A stretch of DNA of 64,000 nt from Isochrysis galbana (taxonomy: Eukaryota > Haptophyta > Isochrysidales > Isochrysidaceae). This document shows positions 41,003 to 51,916 of this stretch, piece after piece (position 1 is the first letter of the stretch; every line of letters begins with the position of its first letter). The translations under genes were made by a program, and so were the position numbers. The stretch covers positions 2,632,723 to 2,696,722 of the forward strand of contig CM030943.1 of assembly GCA_018136815.1 (NCBI GenBank). Direction: 5' to 3'. A model generated the notes under the pieces. It saw nothing but the letters and a program-made list of their open reading frames with translations, was not told where the DNA came from and ran no database searches.

Positions 41003-41239
41003 CCCGCCCGTCAGCGTCTCCGAAGTCGTCTCCTCAGCCGCGCCTGCCGCCGTCATGCCTCCCTCCTCATTGCCCTCAGGCCCTATGGGCCATTCCAATT
41101 CGTCACTCTTTCCAAATCCTAAGGAACCACCTTTCAAGGTTACAGTGGTAATAGTTGTCTATGGCTGCTAGCTGGTCCAAAGTACAAAGTAAAGTACAAG
41201 GTACAAAGTACACTCGCTGCTGCGAGCGGCTGGGGGGAG

Positions 41240-42107
41240 AAGTTGGCGGGAAACCACGGGGGGGGGGGGGGGGGGGGGGGGGGAAGGGGGGCCCCCCCGC
41301 GGGGGGAAGCGCGAGATGAGGTGGGGGAGAGAAGAAGAAGAGGGGGGTGGAGATTGAGAGTAAACCGTGGAGATGAAGTGAAGAGAGAGAGAGGGAGGGG
41401 GAGGGAGAGAGAGGGGAGAGCGCGCCGGGAGGGAGAGAGTAGGGAGAGGGGAGGGGGGGGGGCGAGGAGAAGGCTAGGAGGGGAGAGGGGCCCCCCGTGA
41501 ACGGAAAGAAGAGGAAGGATAAGAGAGAAGACGGAGGGAGCTAAAAGCTGGCGGGATCTCTGTGAGGTGAGAGAGATCGGAGCGAGGAGAGAAACAACCT
41601 CTGGAGAGAAGGGAAAGCTGAGAGAGAAGTTTCAGAAGAGAGAGAGAGAAGAGAGAGAGGGGAGATGAGGGGGGGAGAGAGCTGGAGAGAGCGAGAGAGG
41701 GAGGAGAGAGAGAGAGGGAGGAGAAGGGGGGAGAGAGAGGAAGAAGGGGCCCCCCAATCTTCTTCTTCTTCATTGAGAGGGCTCCCATCGTTGAGAGGGA
41801 GAGAGTAGATAGAGAGGGAAGGGGGGAGAGAGAAGAGGGGGGGGGAAGGGAGAGAAGAGGAGGACGGGGGCCCCCAATTATGTTTCTTCTTGATGGAGAG
41901 GACTCCCAATATTAAGACGGAGAGAGGGCGGAGAGAGAGAGAGAGGAGAGAGAGACAGGGAGGTAGGAGGTAGAAAAAGAGAGAGATGGCGGAGAGAGGG
42001 ACAAAAGAGAGAGGAGAGAGAGAGGGAGTTAGAGAGGAAAAGAGAGGGAGGTAGAGAGGGAGAGAGAGGGGGGGGGGGGAGAGAGAGAGAGAGGTAGAGA
42101 GAGAGAG

Positions 42108-42144
<37 letters not shown>

Positions 42145-42164
42145 CGGGGAGGGAGGGAGGGAGA

Positions 42165-42197
<33 letters not shown>

Positions 42198-42620
42198 CGA
42201 GAGAGAGAAGAGAGAGAAGAGAGAGGTATAGAGAGAAGAGAGAGAGAGGCCCCCCCCCCCCCACTCCTCTCCTGGATTTTGTCCGTCTGTCCGTCTGTCC
42301 GAGCTCGCTTCCCTTCTCCCCCAGCTCTCCTCCCGCTCCCTCCGTCCCCTTCCCGTCCTCGCCCTCACCCTTCTCCTCTCCCGCTTCCACTCCCAGTCCC
42401 TTCCACGCCCCTCCCTCCCTCCCCCTACCTCCCTCCCCCCCTCCCCTCCCCATCTATCTCCTCTTTCACTCCCTCCCTTTCTCCCTCCCTCCCTTTCTCC
42501 CTCCCTCCCTCCCTCCCTCCCTCCCTAATTCTTCCTCCGTCCCTCCCCTTCTCTCTTCCTCACCCTCTCCCCCACACACTGCTCTCTCTTCCTCTCCCCC
42601 CTCTCCACGCTCCCCATATC
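41240..42620. repeat. Poly-G, GA-rich then CT-rich low-complexity tract
   Basis: Poly-G at about 41260-41283; GA-rich sequence with GA dinucleotide runs from 41340 to 42250; then abruptly C/CT-rich from 42250 to 42600. Two related sub-blocks with CCCCCAAT...TTCTTCTTC/TTTCTTCTTGATG phrases occur at about 41751 and 41872, a degenerate tandem. It lies directly before the large zinc-finger/PHD gene and probably includes its promoter and 5' leader. Confidence 0.7.
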
Positions 42621-42636
42621 GCCCACTCGGAGACTC

Positions 42637-45600
42637 ATGGCCCAAGAGCCGCAAACCTCTCCCTGCGGCCCCACCGCACAGCCACCGCGTGCAGAGAAGG
42701 AGCAGTTTCCCCCTTCCCTTCCCGTTGCAAGCACTGGGAGAGGGCGAGCGACAGCTTCGACCCTCTTCTCTCTTGCGGCCGACACTCTTCCTTATTTTCC
42801 CTTTCCTTCCACGCCACCTGCCTCTCTCTCTCAAGCCGTCGAGCTCTCTCGCTCCCCTCCCTCTCTTTCCCTCCCATCCATTTCCTGCAAGACGCCTCTG
42901 GACTTTTCCAATTCACCGTCCGATCCCCACTCGGTTGAGCCCAGGCTTCCAGCACTCTCACCCCCCCCCTCGCCGCCGACCTCAGCTCCTCAGCCCCTGC
43001 CGCCTCAGCCCAGCCCCTTCCTCTCATCATGTGAGGTCGAGGTGGAGGCCGTCGTCCACCGTGCGCCAAAGCGTTGGGCGTGCCAGCGGCCCGGCTGCAC
43101 CTCACATCAGCCGTTCAGCCATGTTCTATGCGTGCTCTGCTCGACACCACGCGAAGGCGGCTGGTCGTGCGCGCTTTGCACTTCGATCAACGAGTCCAGG
43201 TTCACCAAGTGCCAGCAGTGCCGCCAGGGGTTGAGGCCACCGCGACCACGCGGCACTGTCAGCAAGCGGCGATTACCGCCTCAAGCGCCGACCTCACCCG
43301 TGCCTTCACGGAAGATCCCGGCGAATCACGACGGAGCGAGCGTGGGGGCTGATCCTTTGATAGACTGCGGAGGTGGAACCGCACAGCAGTCGCGCTCGCG
43401 CTCAGCATACGAACAGCTGCGAGATGCCAACGTTGCACAGAATCAGCGCGAGCTTCGTCGCTTGCTCGGGTTTGACGGGCAGCAGCAGTCACCGCTGGCC
43501 AAGCGGCGACCGAATGCCACACCGCTCGCCGGCTGGCGACGCGCCGCTCCGCCGCCAAAGACGAAGCGCAAGCTGCGCCCACAGGGTTTGCGCACGCGCA
43601 AGCGCGAGCACTATGCACTCCGCTTCAACGCGCACTTTGCTCGCGAGCTTCCGATTGCATTATTCGGCGCTGCAGAGGATGTGTTGCTTAGCTGGGCAAA
43701 CGAGACGCCCACGCCAAACGGCGGCACGTCTAGAGATGGCGACAATGCTGGGAACGTAGATGTGTGCGAACACAGCTCGAGCGACACATGTGTGCTTGCT
43801 CGCTTGGCGGTCGAGCGGTGCTGGGAGCTTCTGACGGGTGAAGAGGTGCAGGACAATGAGCAGTGCACGCTGAGGTGTGGACAGGCGGCCCGCGAGGCAC
43901 CTTGGGCTATCGCCTTTGCGTGGCTCGTCGTGCCTGCCGCCAGCCACGGAGAAGACCTACCGGCAGAGGTGAGGTGCGTTGGCGTCGCGCTTTATCGGTT
44001 CTTCGGCGCGCATCCAGGCGAGTGTGTGCTGGCCGATGTGATCCCTAGCCGGACCGAGGGGCCCGAGGCGGGCGCGGCGGTGTGCGCCGCGCTTGCGGCG
44101 TACGTCTTTCGCCTCACAGCCGTGCATGACATCACCACCTGTGTAATCGAGGTGCCCCCGGCAGGAGCGCGCGCGCCATGGTGGAGTTTCACCTCAGATT
44201 CGTGGTGGGCGGACGACTTTTGCCATTTCGACCTCTCTGGTGACGAACAGGAGCGGCCCATGCACTACTTGGACGGCGCTGACAGCAGTGATGCAAGGCT
44301 TGCGAGCCGGGTGGCACTTGCCGCTGAGCTCTACCTGTGCTGCGAGGAGGCCCGCGAGCACATGCGCGGGCGTGGGCACAGACGCATGGCCCCCGAGGGC
44401 GACGTGCGGTCGTCTGAGCTGCATGCCGCGGCCGCCGCCTCGCGGGCAGCAGTGGCGGAGCTTGACGCAATGAGTCGACTGCCGTTTGTGCCGTGGGACA
44501 AGTCGAGGCGCACACTGCTTCCGGACCAGCCCGTCATGTTGATTGGCGAGCTGATCGGCCTCTTCGACACGCTTTCATGCCGTCATCTCCCGTGCTACGT
44601 CAAGGAGGAGAGGAAAAAATTGCCTGACTCCGAGTACAGTTCAGCTGTGGCGAGTGCGTTGGCCCGGAAGCTTCCTGCCAGGATGACCATCAGGAATTTC
44701 CATTTCTTCGAATGCCTCGACCCCGAGGCGAGCCGTAAGGAATGCCGGCGTCAGCTGGCCTTTGAGAAGGAAGGGCTCCCCGCCTTTTGTCTCGAGCACA
44801 GCACCACCACGCGGGCCGCGCAGCGAGAGCTAGCACTCCTCTCTGGCATTCCCGTCGATGAGGACGGGCATGCATTCAGCCTGAAACACCACTGGTATAC
44901 ACTCGCTGTCCGCGTGGGCACACCGCAGTGGGCAACTCACCTGCGTGAGCAGCGCACTGCGACCACGTTGGGGGATGTGCTTGCACACTGGCACCGTTCG
45001 GACGAGTGGCTCGTGCAAGGACTCAACCTGAGCCCCGTGCTCATCGTCGAGCGCGCACTGCGCTTCTGCCACCGCCGCCGTGCGCAGCAGGAGGCCGAGG
45101 CGCGGCCGCCGCTCCTGTTGGCGCCGCCTCCCGAGCCCGTGGCTGACGACGCCATCTTCTTCGTGGAAAGCTTCGGCGGCTCTGCCCCACTCGCCAGGGA
45201 ATACCTACGACAGATGCGGGCGGAGGAGCTGGACAGCGGCGTCTGGGACGAGGAGCCGAACGATGAAGACGGTAAGCGGCTGTTTGTGCAGGTGGTCGAC
45301 TGGACGGGCACCTCTGGCCACGAGGTGACTCAGCGCTCGATGAGCCGCACGCAGCTCGACGAGTTGGGCAGGGAGAATCTGCTGCGCGAAGACTGGCTTA
45401 ACGTTGATCTGAACAACATCGCCGAAATGCTTCGCCTCAGCCCACCTCGGCGCATCGGCGGGGGACGGCGCGAGCGTGTCATCGACCAGGTACGACTAGC
45501 AGCGCGTGCCCACGCTGCCCAAATTTACAAGCACCTTCTCACCTCGTGCCTGCATCCTGGCGCGACCAGATCCACTTTGCTTTCGATTGCCGCACATTCT

Positions 45601-46401
45601 CGTTGATGGCGCGCAATATACACGGGCGGTATATCGACAGCCACTTCATGGGCGAGTCGCATGAGGCTTACGAGGCCAACATACGCTTCTTCCACGCGGT
45701 GGCGTTTTGCTTCCTCATGCAGTTTCGCAATCCACAGGTGCCGCGCTGTCAGACCGCGCTGTGGCACGGGTGCGCGCAAACAGCAGTTGAGCTCGGGGGC
45801 ACCCGCGCCACCTCTGCATACGCAGGTCATCATCACGTGGGAGAACCCAGATGCAACTATGAGGTATCACCCTCTGATGCGTCTGCTAGAGCGGCCCCAG
45901 CAAGCCGGCGGGCTCGGGCTGTTGCGGGTCGAGCTCGACATGTGCCGCTTCAGCAGTCGGAAGCCGCTGAAGCCGACCCATTTCTGGGTTCCGCGGGAGT
46001 GGAGCTCCGACTTTTACGACGAGAGCATGCACCCGCGGTTCAAGTGTAACCACAGTGTGGGCTCTCACGAGCAGGTGAGGGGTCACACGGGGATGAGACG
46101 TCGCAATGTGTGCGCATACCCGCCCAACCTGGCCTCCCTGGTGGTGGCTCGCTCGTTGATGACGATTCGCGACCGGCGCGCACAGATCGGCACTGATGGA
46201 AGCTTCCTCTGCTGCGTCGTATGCGGTCAGATGGGCCGATTGGTTTGGTGCGACTTTTGTCCACGAGCGTATCACCTTGAGTGCATGGCCGAGACAGAGA
46301 GAGAGCGGTACGGGGAAGGAGAGAGAGAGTCCTTTGAATGTGAGATCTGCGTGATCATGCCCTTTCATATGCTCCAAAACGGAAACGGTGGAGAGGCTTG
46401 A
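42637..46401 (+). CDS. Zinc-finger protein with DNA-methylase-like fold and C-terminal PHD finger (3 exons)
   Basis: Exons 42637-45489, 45570-45737, 45826-46401; both introns GT-AG and phase 0; 1,198 residues. Order: Pro/Ser-rich start; a RanBP2-type finger at about 175-195 (WSCALCTSINESRFTKCQQC) preceded by a degenerate one; a long Ala/Arg-rich middle; a region at about 840-1080 that follows the order of a C5-cytosine methylase fold: FFVESFGGSAPLAREYL (position of the SAM-binding motif), FDCRTFS (position of the catalytic Pro-Cys, Cys kept, Pro lost), VIITWENPDATMRYHPLM (ENV/ENP motif), and LDMCRFSSRKPLKPTHFWV. The C-terminus is a canonical C4HC3 PHD finger (CCVVCGQMGRLVWCDFC, AYHLEC, FECEIC). 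A nuclear chromatin role is inferred; activity of the methylase-like part is unproven because several motifs are diverged. Confidence 0.8.
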
Positions 46402-47165
46402 GAGCTTCGAGGTATATCTCTGTGTGGGGTTGGGTTGGTGGCGCGAAGAAGGCCGATGGATTGCCTGGGCCATCCCCGCAAACCACATCTTTCTTATATT
46501 GTACTCCTATGGAAGATTCAGAGAGCATTTGTGCGCAGTTATTCATTGCTGCCGTCCATGGGACTGTCGTTCGTTCGTTCGTCCGTCGGTACAAGACACT
46601 CTACTACTACAAAACTTTTAAAAAATTGAAGTCGATTAGGATTCGGAAGCACGGTCGCTCGGGTAAAAGGCACAAAGGCACGCAATGTCGAGCTCAATCT
46701 TTAAATTCAACCATGGGGACGTTCGACGGCTCGCACCAAGTCTGTCGCATATTCGATGGGAACGCGAATCCTTCTTTCCACCCGGGATAGACGGTGGGGT
46801 CAGCCCAAAGAGGGGGTGGCCCAATGGGGGCATGGGAGGCACCATAGGTGACCTCACATGGCCCCCCCTCAGCCCAAGGGGGGTGAGGGGAATCAACAAG
46901 GGAGACGAGGATCATATGGACTCGATTGCGTCTCAGTACTCGATTGGGAAGCCATAGGCCTCTCCACATGGGCCCCCCACACCTTGCTGGCAACAAGGGC
47001 GAATGGACGAATGTAGGACCCTGGGCCGGTGACTCGTGGCTTGCCTGCAAGGAGGGAACATAGAAACGCAAACAACTTCTCAAACAAAAAGGTCGATCGC
47101 GGATGCGACAGAAGTAGAGCCCAACGTCTCTTCTGTTACCAGGTAGACAGACCACATCCCTCCTC
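46402..47165. other. Intergenic, no gene recognised
   Basis: Contains the 3' untranslated region of the PHD gene. From about 46640 to 47165 the sequence is mixed, with no recognised coding or repeat structure. Confidence 0.45.
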
Positions 47166-47767
47166 GGGATACCTTGGTATCCTGGCGTGGAGATATATCC
47201 TCACGGACTTTTACAATATTCAGTACGGCAACGCGGACGGTAGGTCCGTTAGTTAGGTCAATCTTAAAAGCGATACTTACGAGATACAGGCCTTATTCTT
47301 TCAAAGGCTAAAAAAACAACGCGAGAACATGGGGCTACACGCCCCGAGCAACAAACATATCAGGAAAATGATAGGCCCCCTGTACACTATAGACAAGGAT
47401 TTCAACCTAGGAACGTCAGAGGACCTCTTGCAGGCGGCGAGCGGCCTGGACATACGGAACATCACCTAGGTTAGCTAAATCTCTTAATATGAACCTCAGC
47501 GGAAATCAATAAAGATCTTACGTTATACAAATGAGGGAAGCCCGAGTCGAAACCAGACCATGTGACGAGCCACAGTCTCCCGCCCCCTTCTGTCCAGCTC
47601 CCGGCCGAAGCAGCGCGCGCGGCCTCCCTGGAACCAGCTTCTCCGCTACAGAGAGAACTGGGGAAGGGGGAGGGGGTTGTTAGGGGTAAAGGTTGGGTAG
47701 TAGGGAGGTACATAAGCACACTGCCGCAAGCCGCACGTGTAGCGGGGATTTTTAAGAAGATTTTTTT
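47166..47767 (+). mobile_element. 5'-truncated divergent LINE (copy E), C-terminus and 3' end
   Basis: Frame from about 47172: LAWRYILTDFYNIQYGNADG, one in-frame TAG at about 47253, then ALFFQRLKKQRENMGLHAP and MIGPLYTIDKDFNLG, ending DIRNIT-stop at 47467-47469. This aligns in order with the LINE A C-terminus (LLAWRYIITDFYRIHYD; MGRQPKKR; LRPIFNRNDKGG). The following ~300 bases are the 3' untranslated region shared with 25037-25368 and 49235-49570, ending AAGAAGATTTTTTT (47761-47767). Confidence 0.75.
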
Positions 47768-47810
47768 AACAACATTACTATAGTACCAATAAAGAGCCCG
47801 AAATGCACTA

Positions 47811-47861
47811 CTACTATGTAACATAGTAGTACCGGTGCGCTACTACTATGTAACATAGTAG
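47811..47861. repeat. Twin perfect hairpins, 32-base period
   Basis: CTACTATGT-A-ACATAGTAG occurs at 47811-47829 and again at 47843-47861, each a 9-bp perfect inverted repeat, 32 bases apart, starting 44 bases after the oligo-T end of LINE E. Non-coding. Confidence 0.6.
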
Positions 47862-47910
47862 CAATTTTCCACTACTAGGTTCGACTATAGTAGACCAAAT
47901 CTCAACCTAT

Positions 47911-49044
47911 TCACAGCCTTAACCCTAGTACGTGCTTATAAATGGAATTTATGGCATCGGGAGTCGGCTTAGACGGGCCAGAGGCTGACATATTTGCTGC
48001 TGGGCGCCACGCCTGACCAAACGCAACGCAAAGTAAGTTTGTGAGCTCGCGCCGCTTCCTGTGCATGTCCCAGCCGACAGCCCCGCGCTCCAACTCGTTT
48101 GCTTCATTGCTGCCATCCGCGAACGCGCCGTGCCTATTGAGCCACTGAAACTGCTTGAATGTCAGGGCGGCGAACAGCTGCGCGTCGAACAGCGATGAGT
48201 TCCTGTCCCATAGACGATGTGCGGAAAGCTCGGGCTTGAGCTGGGCTACCCGCAGCCGTGCTGCCACCCACAGATCGAAGTGCTCCGGGCGAAGGACAGT
48301 CTGCATCTTCAGCATCGAACGCTCGATGCCGTTGCCTTTCCAGTCAGGGTTGGCAGCCCGCCAGGCGCGCGCGTGCTGCTTGGTGTAAGAACACCACCGC
48401 AGCTTGAACTCCTGCGGGATCCGTGTGTGCATGAAGTCATGGGGGAGGGAGTGCTCGTGCAGGGCTAGGTCCGTGGGGCCGGGGATTGGTCCGCGGAAAG
48501 GGGGCAGCGCGCGCGCGATGGGGCCCGCGGCCCAATGGCAGTCCGCCTCGAGAGCTTCCGCAGGAAAGCGGTCCACGTCGCTCCACCCGTCCTCCGGCTC
48601 ATCGTACTCGTCCGCCCACTCGCAGTCCGTGATGCTTCTCTTCCCCTTCCGCTTCGCGACGCTGCTCGGCCTCCTGGAGTGGCGTGGGCCTTCGAGCACC
48701 GTGATGTTGCGGTCCATCACCTTGGGTTGGTTGTTGGGCGGCTGGTACTCAATGACGTACTTCAAGACGCTCTTCCCCCCTGTCCTGCCGACCTTCTCGA
48801 CTCTCACTTCAGACGGAGTCAGGTCTCGAATGGGGCCGGACTGCGAGGCGTGAATTGCTGCAAGGGGAGGGGCTCTCTCTGTGCTGCCAATGGCGTCGGT
48901 GGTCCTCATGCTGGCAGGATAGAGCGGAGGGGGAGGGGGAGGGGTGGGGGGCAGCGCGCGTTCACGGCAGACAGCGCAGGGAGGAGGGAGGCTCCCGCCA
49001 GCGCTTTCGTGGCAACGTTCTCCCGCGCTTCGAAAAGCAAGCAT
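47911..49044 (-). CDS. piggyBac-like transposase N-terminal part, truncated or domesticated
   Basis: 377 residues, single open frame. The first ~170 residues are Pro-rich and acidic. The second half resembles the N-terminal half of piggyBac-type transposases: PGPTDLALHEHSLPHDF, LRPEHFDLWVAARLRVAQL, RLWDRNSSLFDAQLFAALTF, KQFQWLNRHGAFAD and RKRRELTNLLCVAFGQAWRP. The frame stops before the catalytic Asp residues. There is no visible inverted repeat or TTAA pair at the ends. It could be a decayed transposon, or a host gene derived from one. The assignment rests on motif order only. Confidence 0.45.
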   Translation of the reverse strand: MLAFRSAGERCHESAGGSLPPPCAVCRERALPPTPPPPPPLYPASMRTTDAIGSTERAPPLAAIHASQSGPIRDLTPSEVRVEKVGRTGGKSVLKYVIEYQPPNNQPKVMDRNITVLEGPRHSRRPSSVAKRKGKRSITDCEWADEYDEPEDGWSDVDRFPAEALEADCHWAAGPIARALPPFRGPIPGPTDLALHEHSLPHDFMHTRIPQEFKLRWCSYTKQHARAWRAANPDWKGNGIERSMLKMQTVLRPEHFDLWVAARLRVAQLKPELSAHRLWDRNSSLFDAQLFAALTFKQFQWLNRHGAFADGSNEANELERGAVGWDMHRKRRELTNLLCVAFGQAWRPAANMSASGPSKPTPDAINSIYKHVLGLRL

Positions 49045-49234
49045 ATTTGACGAATTTGTGCTGGGGACTTGTACCCAAGCCCGCGGGGGGTTCCTGTGGT
49101 GTTCCCCATGGTCCCTAGGGCCCTCCCAACGGCCCTAGGGGCTCCAAATATAGCCATATGTACTCTATTCCTTGACACCGTCCTCCTGGAGGACTAGGCA
49201 TGTACTAGGGTTAATAGTTTAGGTTTAGGCAAGA

Positions 49235-49570
49235 GGTGAGAGGTTTGGATATAAGGAACATCGCTTGAGGTAGTTGTAGTTGAACTTCTCTAGTAGAAAC
49301 CCCAACAGACAGCATGGAAGATTGTATGAAATATAAGAGAAAGAGAGGAAAGCCAAGTCCGAACTAAGAAGAAGCCACAGTCTCCCGCCCCCTTCTCTCC
49401 AACTCCTGGCCGAAGCAGCGCGCGCAGCCTCCCCGGAACCAGCTTCTCCGCTAAAGAGGAAACTGGGGAAGGGGGAGGGGGTTGTTAGGGGATAAGGTTG
49501 GGTAGTAGGGAGGTCCATAAGCACACTGCCTCACGCCGCACGCGTAGCGGGGATTTTTAAGGAGATTTTA
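49235..49570 (+). mobile_element. 5'-truncated LINE 3' end (copy F)
   Basis: Begins within the last LINE codons (GGTTTGGATATAAGGAACAT reads GLDIRN, then IA-stop, compare GLDIRNIT-stop in copy E) and continues into the same 3' untranslated region, ending GGAGATTTTATTTATT. About 100 bases upstream of the NSUN methyltransferase start, so it may contribute to that gene's promoter or leader. Confidence 0.7.
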
Positions 49571-49671
49571 TTTATTCATTGATCTATTGATACCACGGAC
49601 TACCGACTTATTTATAGAAGAAAAGAAAGAGTCGAGGAAGGAAGAGAGTCTCTCGTGTGTGCGGGCGGCGA

Positions 49672-51093
49672 ATGGCTGCGGCGCCCTTCTTCTGGGAAGA
49701 GAAGCTTGCCGCCTCGTTCCCTCCTTCATTCGTCGAGTTCCTGCGGCAGAATCAGGTGCATCCAGAGAACTACGAGGTCTCTGAAGTGCCTCGCTACGTC
49801 CGTCTCGCGCCGCGCTCGACACTCTCCCAGGGCGAGCTCGAGAAGGAGCTGGGAGGAGTTGAGGTCTCTCCCGTCAGGTGGCTCCCTGGCTATTTCTCTC
49901 TCCCTGCCAGCGTGAAGATCGCTGGGAGCGCGGCGTACCGGTCAGGCGATCTATATGGGATTGATGTCGCCTCGGGCGCCGCCGTTGCCGCCCTCGGGGT
50001 GAGGAGAGGCGAGCACGTTCTCGATGTGTGCTGCGCTCCCGGAGCGAAGCTTTGCGCTCTGGCAGACGCACTCGATGGCACGGGCTCCGTGACGGGCGTA
50101 GACGTGTCGGAGGAGCGCATGTTCGCATGCCGCTCAATCTGCCGTAAGTATCGCCTCCAAAATGTGCGCCTCTTCGTTGCAGATGCTGTCACCTTTCGAG
50201 AGCCACCGCCGGAGTTGCGAGCAGAGCAGAACGGAGGAGATGCATATGAAGCCGCCGTTGCTCTCGACGCATGCGCGGGGGGCTTAGACTCCTCTGCGCC
50301 AGCAGCGACGAAAGAATCCGATCCTTGCCATGACGCCGAGCTGTCCTGCGTACAAGTGCTCCCCTTGGGGAGACCGCCTACGAGCGGACCGACGCACAAG
50401 TCGGGCGGTGGTACGAGCGCTCAGAAAGACCCTGAACTGTGCGACTCGCCCAACGCAGCTGCAGGTGCAGGGCGGCCTGCACGCCAAGGAGTCGGACCGG
50501 GCCGGAAGGGCAAGCGTCGGCGAGGGACAGCTGACTCTGAGCCCATGTTTATTGGAACTCGCATCTGGCATTCAAGTCGCACCACAAACCGTAATGGCAT
50601 TGGAGGGGCAGAGCGGCCCGAATCATCCACATTGGCGAATAGACCACAGCTATACGATAAAGTCCTTGTGGACGCAGAGTGCACCCACGATGGATCAGTG
50701 AAGCACCTCGCCAAGTTCAGCCAGTGGGGGTGGGAATCCTTCGAACGCCGCTTTCTGGACCCCGAGCGGCTGGCGTCATTGCGCGAGCTCCAATACCAGC
50801 TGCTCCGCAAGGGCTTCAGTTTGTTGCGCGACGGTGGAAGTCTAGTATACTCAACCTGCAGCTTTACGATAGGCCAGAACGAGGAAGTTGTCTCGCGGCT
50901 CCTGCGTGAAGAGCCGGCAGCCACCGTCGTACCCGTCGACTGCCTTGCACAAGCGCCGTGCCATCCTGGAGGCCTCAAGCATACACTTCGTTTCGACCCG
51001 CGCACCTCACGCACGTCGGCACTCTTCATTGCCAAGATAGAGAAGAGGCGGGAAAGGAGCGATCTGCAGCGAAGAGATGATGAATGTAGATGA
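49672..51093 (+). CDS. NSUN-family RNA 5-methylcytosine methyltransferase
   Basis: Single exon, 473 residues from ATG 49672. These Rossmann-fold enzymes transfer methyl from SAM to cytosine C5 in tRNA or rRNA using two cysteines. Visible signatures: VEVSPVRWLPGYFSLP and YGIDVASGAAVAALGV (substrate-side region), HVLDVCCAPGAKLCALADAL (motif I, SAM site, residue about 118), GVDVSEERMFACRSIC (motif II), VRLFVADAVTF (motif III), KVLVDAECTHDGSVKHL (motif IV region, residue about 333, with Cys), LRDGGSLVYSTCSFTIGQNE (motif VI with the catalytic TCS, residue about 393). A poorly conserved insert of about 130 residues lies between motifs III and IV. Motif IV reads DAECTHDGS rather than the common DAPCS, a variant of a subgroup I cannot name with certainty. 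Target RNA is not predictable here. Confidence 0.87.
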   Translation: MAAAPFFWEEKLAASFPPSFVEFLRQNQVHPENYEVSEVPRYVRLAPRSTLSQGELEKELGGVEVSPVRWLPGYFSLPASVKIAGSAAYRSGDLYGIDVASGAAVAALGVRRGEHVLDVCCAPGAKLCALADALDGTGSVTGVDVSEERMFACRSICRKYRLQNVRLFVADAVTFREPPPELRAEQNGGDAYEAAVALDACAGGLDSSAPAATKESDPCHDAELSCVQVLPLGRPPTSGPTHKSGGGTSAQKDPELCDSPNAAAGAGRPARQGVGPGRKGKRRRGTADSEPMFIGTRIWHSSRTTNRNGIGGAERPESSTLANRPQLYDKVLVDAECTHDGSVKHLAKFSQWGWESFERRFLDPERLASLRELQYQLLRKGFSLLRDGGSLVYSTCSFTIGQNEEVVSRLLREEPAATVVPVDCLAQAPCHPGGLKHTLRFDPRTSRTSALFIAKIEKRRERSDLQRRDDECR

Positions 51094-51916
51094 ATGCACA
51101 CGGTATAGGCGGTGCAGGCCGGTGCAGACCGCCCAATATTCCGGGGCTGTCCGATCCAGATATTGCTTCGGACGCCGAATCCACGCTGCATCCACATTCC
51201 ACACACATGGCAAATGCATGCGGTTCATGAGTCGTGCAAAGACGCAGAGTTGTGATGGTAATGAATGCTAAGTGGCTGCTGGGGCGTTCGGTGCACCCCT
51301 TATTGTAACAAAATCATCGATGTTTTTCAGCTGAGAATCACGGCAGCAATAGCTCTCATTTGTTCGGTGTACCTCGCCTAGTGCAGCACTGGGCGCGTGG
51401 CGGTGAGGAGGTGGGATAGGTTGTGGTTGTGGAGTAAAAAAAAAACCTCTAAATATTCTCACCACACGCGCGGCTTTGCGGAACTTGCTCGCAGCCACGC
51501 ACGCATCGCTTCCCACTACTTCCACCTTCCTTGCGGCTCCTCCCCTCGTGCACTACGTTTAGGGGCTCGGTGAACGGGGTTTCTGCAGGTGGCAAGCGGT
51601 GTGTCCCGGTCCCAGCGGCGGACTATTCCCTTCCTAGAGGGTGCAACTTGAGGTTCCTTTTTTTAACCCCCCCCCCCCCCCAATTGCCATTTTCTACACC
51701 TTATACAATTCTACCCCTAAGCTTTGCCTCATTGGCCATAATATCACCACCCCCAAGAATGTGTCCCTAGCTAGATGCAAACAAACGCTTATGGGTCCAA
51801 TTGTTGCAGGCGGTTCGCGGCTTGTTACGGGACGAGGGGGGCGACCGCGCGGGTTGATTTCAAATAATAAAGGAGTCATTTTCATGTTTATCATCGTGAT
51901 ATTATCTACGCTATTT
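51094..51916. other. Intergenic, no gene recognised
   Basis: Contains the NSUN 3' untranslated region. Around 51437-51445 an A-run next to CCTCTAAATATTCTCACC may be the reverse of another oligo-T element end. No coding signal. Confidence 0.4.
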
